A stretch of 17,111 bases of DNA. Origin: Deltaproteobacteria bacterium. GTDB lineage: Bacteria > Desulfobacterota > Syntrophia > Syntrophales > Smithellaceae. A program made the position numbers and the translations under genes. Positions 14,927 to 17,111 of this stretch are shown piece by piece. The DNA lies in contig JAGFXG010000023.1 of assembly GCA_017860985.1 (NCBI GenBank), positions 1-17,111 of the forward strand, in the 5' to 3' direction. The notes below the pieces were generated by a model. It saw nothing but the letters and a program-made list of their open reading frames with translations. It had not been told where the DNA came from and searched no databases. Positions within the stretch are counted from its first letter, which is position 1, and each line of letters opens with the position of its first letter.

Positions 14927-15901
14927 ATGATGAATACAAAAAAAATATTACTGCTGCTGTTCATGATCGGGCTTTTATTCACGGCGAGCTGTAAACAGGA
15001 AGACACGCGCACCGGGGAAAATTCGCGCATGAAAGTGATTGCCACGATTTTTCCCCTGTATGATTTTGCCCGCAATGTTGGCGGCGATAAAATCACCGTT
15101 ACGATGCTGCTGCCGCCCGCATCCGACGCTCATCACTATGAGCTGAAGCCGGATGATATCATGCGGATCGGTAAGACGGATATTTTTCTTTTTACCAGTT
15201 TTGAAATGGAGAACTGGGCCCGCAAAGTGATTGATGCCGTCGCTGACAAAACGAACATGCTGGCAGTCGAAACGGGGCAGGGTGCTTCTTTCCTGCCTTT
15301 GCCGGAACATCATGAGCATCATTCAGAGAATCGGTCCGGTCTGAAGGAAAGCGTCACTCATCAAGCGGGAAAGCGGGATCCGCATATCTGGCTGGACTTC
15401 GATAACGCACAGAAAATGATCGACAATATCACAAAAGCTTTCATCCGCAAGGATCCGAAAAACAGTGTATTTTATGAACAGAACGCGCGGGACTATAAAC
15501 TCAGGCTGATCGATCTGGATAAAAAATATCGTGAGCAGTTATCCAACTGCAGGACAAGAACCATCCTGCATGCCGGTCACTGGGCCTTTGCTTATCCCGC
15601 CAGCCGGTACCGTCTTCAGTACTTGGCCGCCTATAATATGTCGGCGGATGCGGAACCTTCACCGCAGCAGATCCTAGTGCTGATTGAAAAGGTCAAAGGA
15701 CAAAAGCTGCCGTATATTTACTATGAAGATCTTGCCGCGCCAAGGCTGGCTGAAACCATTGCCTCCGAAACCGGGGCGGGACTGCTCAAGCTCAGCAATG
15801 GACAGGACGTCAGCAAAAAAGACATTCAAAGCGGTGTGTCATTCATTTCTCTGATGGCAAGAAATCTGGAAAATTTGAAAAAGGGAATGCAATGCCCGTA
15901 A
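14927..15901 (+). CDS. znuA: Zinc/manganese ABC transporter substrate-binding lipoprotein (ZnuA-like)
   Basis: I choose the ATG at 14927 (324 residues) because AAGGA lies 6 bases upstream and it starts directly at a lipoprotein signal: MMNTKKILLLLFMIGLLFTA then S-C22. The ATG at 14876 would add an unlikely leader. The cluster 9 (ZnuA/TroA) family captures Zn2+ or Mn2+ outside the cytoplasmic membrane. Metal ligands are probably the His in SDAHHYEL, the His in DPHIWLDFDNAQ and the His in AGHWAFAY, with a downstream acidic residue (YYEDLAAP). A short His-rich loop (PEHHEHHSENR) precedes the second ligand and favours zinc. The gene overlaps the ATPase gene by 10 bases. Zn versus Mn remains inference. 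Confidence 0.92.
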   Translation: MMNTKKILLLLFMIGLLFTASCKQEDTRTGENSRMKVIATIFPLYDFARNVGGDKITVTMLLPPASDAHHYELKPDDIMRIGKTDIFLFTSFEMENWARKVIDAVADKTNMLAVETGQGASFLPLPEHHEHHSENRSGLKESVTHQAGKRDPHIWLDFDNAQKMIDNITKAFIRKDPKNSVFYEQNARDYKLRLIDLDKKYREQLSNCRTRTILHAGHWAFAYPASRYRLQYLAAYNMSADAEPSPQQILVLIEKVKGQKLPYIYYEDLAAPRLAETIASETGAGLLKLSNGQDVSKKDIQSGVSFISLMARNLENLKKGMQCP

Positions 15902-16629
15902 TTCGTGTTGATGATTTGACCTTCCGGTACAACGGCATCGATGTGATCAGCAACATTTCTTTTGCCGTGGAAAAGGGGACCTATCTGGGGATTGTGGGAC
16001 CCAACGGTTCCGGCAAAAGCACGCTGATTAAAAACATCCTGGGCATTTTAAGGGCTGAACAGGGCAGGGTTGAGCTATTCGGCACGCCTGTCGGCAGCTT
16101 CCGGCAGTGGGGGAAAATCGGTTATCTGCCGCAGCGTCTCAGCGCCTTGAATACTCATTTCCCCGGGACAGTTGAAGAAGTTGTTCAAATGGGTTTGACT
16201 CAAAGAGATGCGGCCGCTCTAAAACGCACACTCGAGATGATGGCGATCGGCCACCTCGCATCGCGTTTGATCGGGGAACTGTCTTACGGAGAGCAGCAGC
16301 GGGCCATGCTGGCCAGGGCGCTCATCCGGCGGCCGGCGTTGCTGATCTTTGACGAACCGACCACGGCATTGGATCCGGAAACACGGGAAATGTTTTATTC
16401 ACTCACCGGTGAGATGAGCCGGCAGGAAGGAACCACAGTGATTCTTGTGACGCATGATATCGGTGTTATCGGTCAGTACGCGCACAACCTACTTTATCTG
16501 GATAAGAAAGTCATCTTTTCGGGTACGTTCAAGGACTTTTGTTCTTCCCGGGACATGGCCGGAATTTTTGGCCCGTCAAGTCAGCATATCATCTGCCATC
16601 AACACGATCGGTCCAAAGGGGGCATTTGA
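15892..16629 (+). CDS. znuC: Zinc/manganese ABC transporter ATP-binding protein (ZnuC-like)
   Basis: This 245-residue ATPase powers the importer. Walker A is GPNGSGKST (36-44), the Q-loop is YLPQ (78-81), the signature is LSYGEQQR (130-137), Walker B is LLIFDEP (150-156) with E155, the D-loop is ALDPE, and the switch His is H188 (VTHDIG). The signature has Tyr and Glu where LSGGQ has Gly and Gln, a modest variation that other members also show. A C-terminal His-containing tail (QHIICHQHD) could sense metal. The start overlaps znuA by 10 bases and the stop overlaps the znuB start by one base (TGATG), so the three genes are translationally coupled. Confidence 0.95.
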   Translation: MPVIRVDDLTFRYNGIDVISNISFAVEKGTYLGIVGPNGSGKSTLIKNILGILRAEQGRVELFGTPVGSFRQWGKIGYLPQRLSALNTHFPGTVEEVVQMGLTQRDAAALKRTLEMMAIGHLASRLIGELSYGEQQRAMLARALIRRPALLIFDEPTTALDPETREMFYSLTGEMSRQEGTTVILVTHDIGVIGQYAHNLLYLDKKVIFSGTFKDFCSSRDMAGIFGPSSQHIICHQHDRSKGGI

Positions 16630-17111
16630 TGGATTTGATTGAAGTCATGAGATACGGATTTGTCCAGCGGGCAATGATTGCGGGTGTCTTGATTGCCGCC
16701 GTTTCAGCGCTTCTGGGGATGTTCCTTGTCCTGCGGAGGTTTTCCCTGATTGGTGACGGTCTGGCCCACACGACATTTGGCAGCGTGGCCGTCGTCCTTT
16801 TAATCGGGGTAAGCCCTCTTTATGTTACCCTGGCGGCACTTCCGCTGGTGATTTTCTCCTCTCTGGCTATTTACAAGCTAACGTCGTCCAGGAAGATCAA
16901 TGCGGATGCCGCCATCGGAATCGTTTCTTCGCTGGGGATTGCGGTTGGCATTATCCTGGCCAGTTTATCCGGAGGATTCAATGTTGATTTGTTCAGCTAT
17001 CTTTTTGGAAATATTTTGACGGTCAACAACACCGAACTGATTCTTGCCTTTATTGTATTTGTAGTTGTTGCAGTCGTTGTCGTTTATTTCTATGATGATC
17101 TTTTCGCACTG
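16629..17111 (+). CDS. znuB: Zinc/manganese ABC transporter permease, N-terminal part (3' end outside the window)
   Basis: An open frame of 161 codons starts with the ATG at 16629 (sharing its A with the znuC TGA) and continues past the right edge without a stop. It begins MDLIEVMRYGFVQRAMIAG and shows the ABC-3 family motif around LRRFSLIGDGLAHTTFG, followed by GISP-like VSPLY and a long series of hydrophobic spans. A GGGGG sequence lies about 8 bases before the start. It completes the ABC importer set as the channel subunit. The remaining 100 or so residues are outside the window. Confidence 0.93.
   Translation, partial: MDLIEVMRYGFVQRAMIAGVLIAAVSALLGMFLVLRRFSLIGDGLAHTTFGSVAVVLLIGVSPLYVTLAALPLVIFSSLAIYKLTSSRKINADAAIGIVSSLGIAVGIILASLSGGFNVDLFSYLFGNILTVNNTELILAFIVFVVVAVVVVYFYDDLFAL

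Overview
The window looks like a chromosomal segment of an anaerobic deltaproteobacterium (Desulfobacterota), most plausibly of the Syntrophus/Smithella group. This is inferred from protein style and gene order only: a membrane pyrophosphatase, a DUF2232 gene between rpsR and rplI, and a methylenetetrahydrofolate reductase carrying a MetV-type cysteine-rich tail. Base composition appears fairly even across the window. I see no phage, transposase, CRISPR array or plasmid feature. Nearly everything is housekeeping, and no gene cluster here looks like a new multi-gene system.

Layout. (1) At 1-1992 (+) lies the C-terminal part of a proton-pumping pyrophosphatase, cut by the left edge and closed by a strong hairpin terminator. 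(2) At 2061-6298 (-) lies a ribosomal/replication operon, transcribed right to left: rpsF (TTG start), rpsR, a DUF2232 membrane protein, rplI, dnaB (4-base overlap with rplI) and a small conserved protein of unknown function. (3) At 6299-6688 there is no gene, only the rpsF promoter/leader and two related stem-loop repeats with compensatory differences. (4) At 6689-8577 (-) is a two-gene operon with a 4-base overlap: a class I aldolase-fold protein very like LsrF, then a zinc-dependent NAD dehydrogenase. (5) At 8750-9912 (-) are a MltB-type lytic transglycosylase and, just upstream, tRNA-Arg(CCG). (6) At 9963-11510 (-) is a fused MetF/MetV-like reductase. (7) At 11511-11745 is a divergent intergenic region with two opposed arrays of a 7-base repeat. 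(8) At 11746-14030 (+) are an AMIN/Amidase_3/LysM cell-wall amidase and an unknown multi-pass membrane protein, closed by a 14-bp perfect hairpin. (9) At 14084-14620 (-) is a hemerythrin-like protein. (10) From 14927 to the right edge (+) is a zinc/manganese-type ABC importer (binding lipoprotein, ATPase, permease), preceded by a perfect inverted repeat that may be its operator.

How the genes fit together. The pyrophosphatase conserves energy from PPi. The S6/S18/L9/DnaB block couples translation and replication genes. MltB and the amidase remodel peptidoglycan. The MetF-like enzyme serves one-carbon (Wood-Ljungdahl type) metabolism. The importer supplies divalent metal. The least explained items are the LsrF-like/dehydrogenase pair, the small protein after dnaB, the membrane protein at 13377-14030, and the three intergenic repeat or operator structures.
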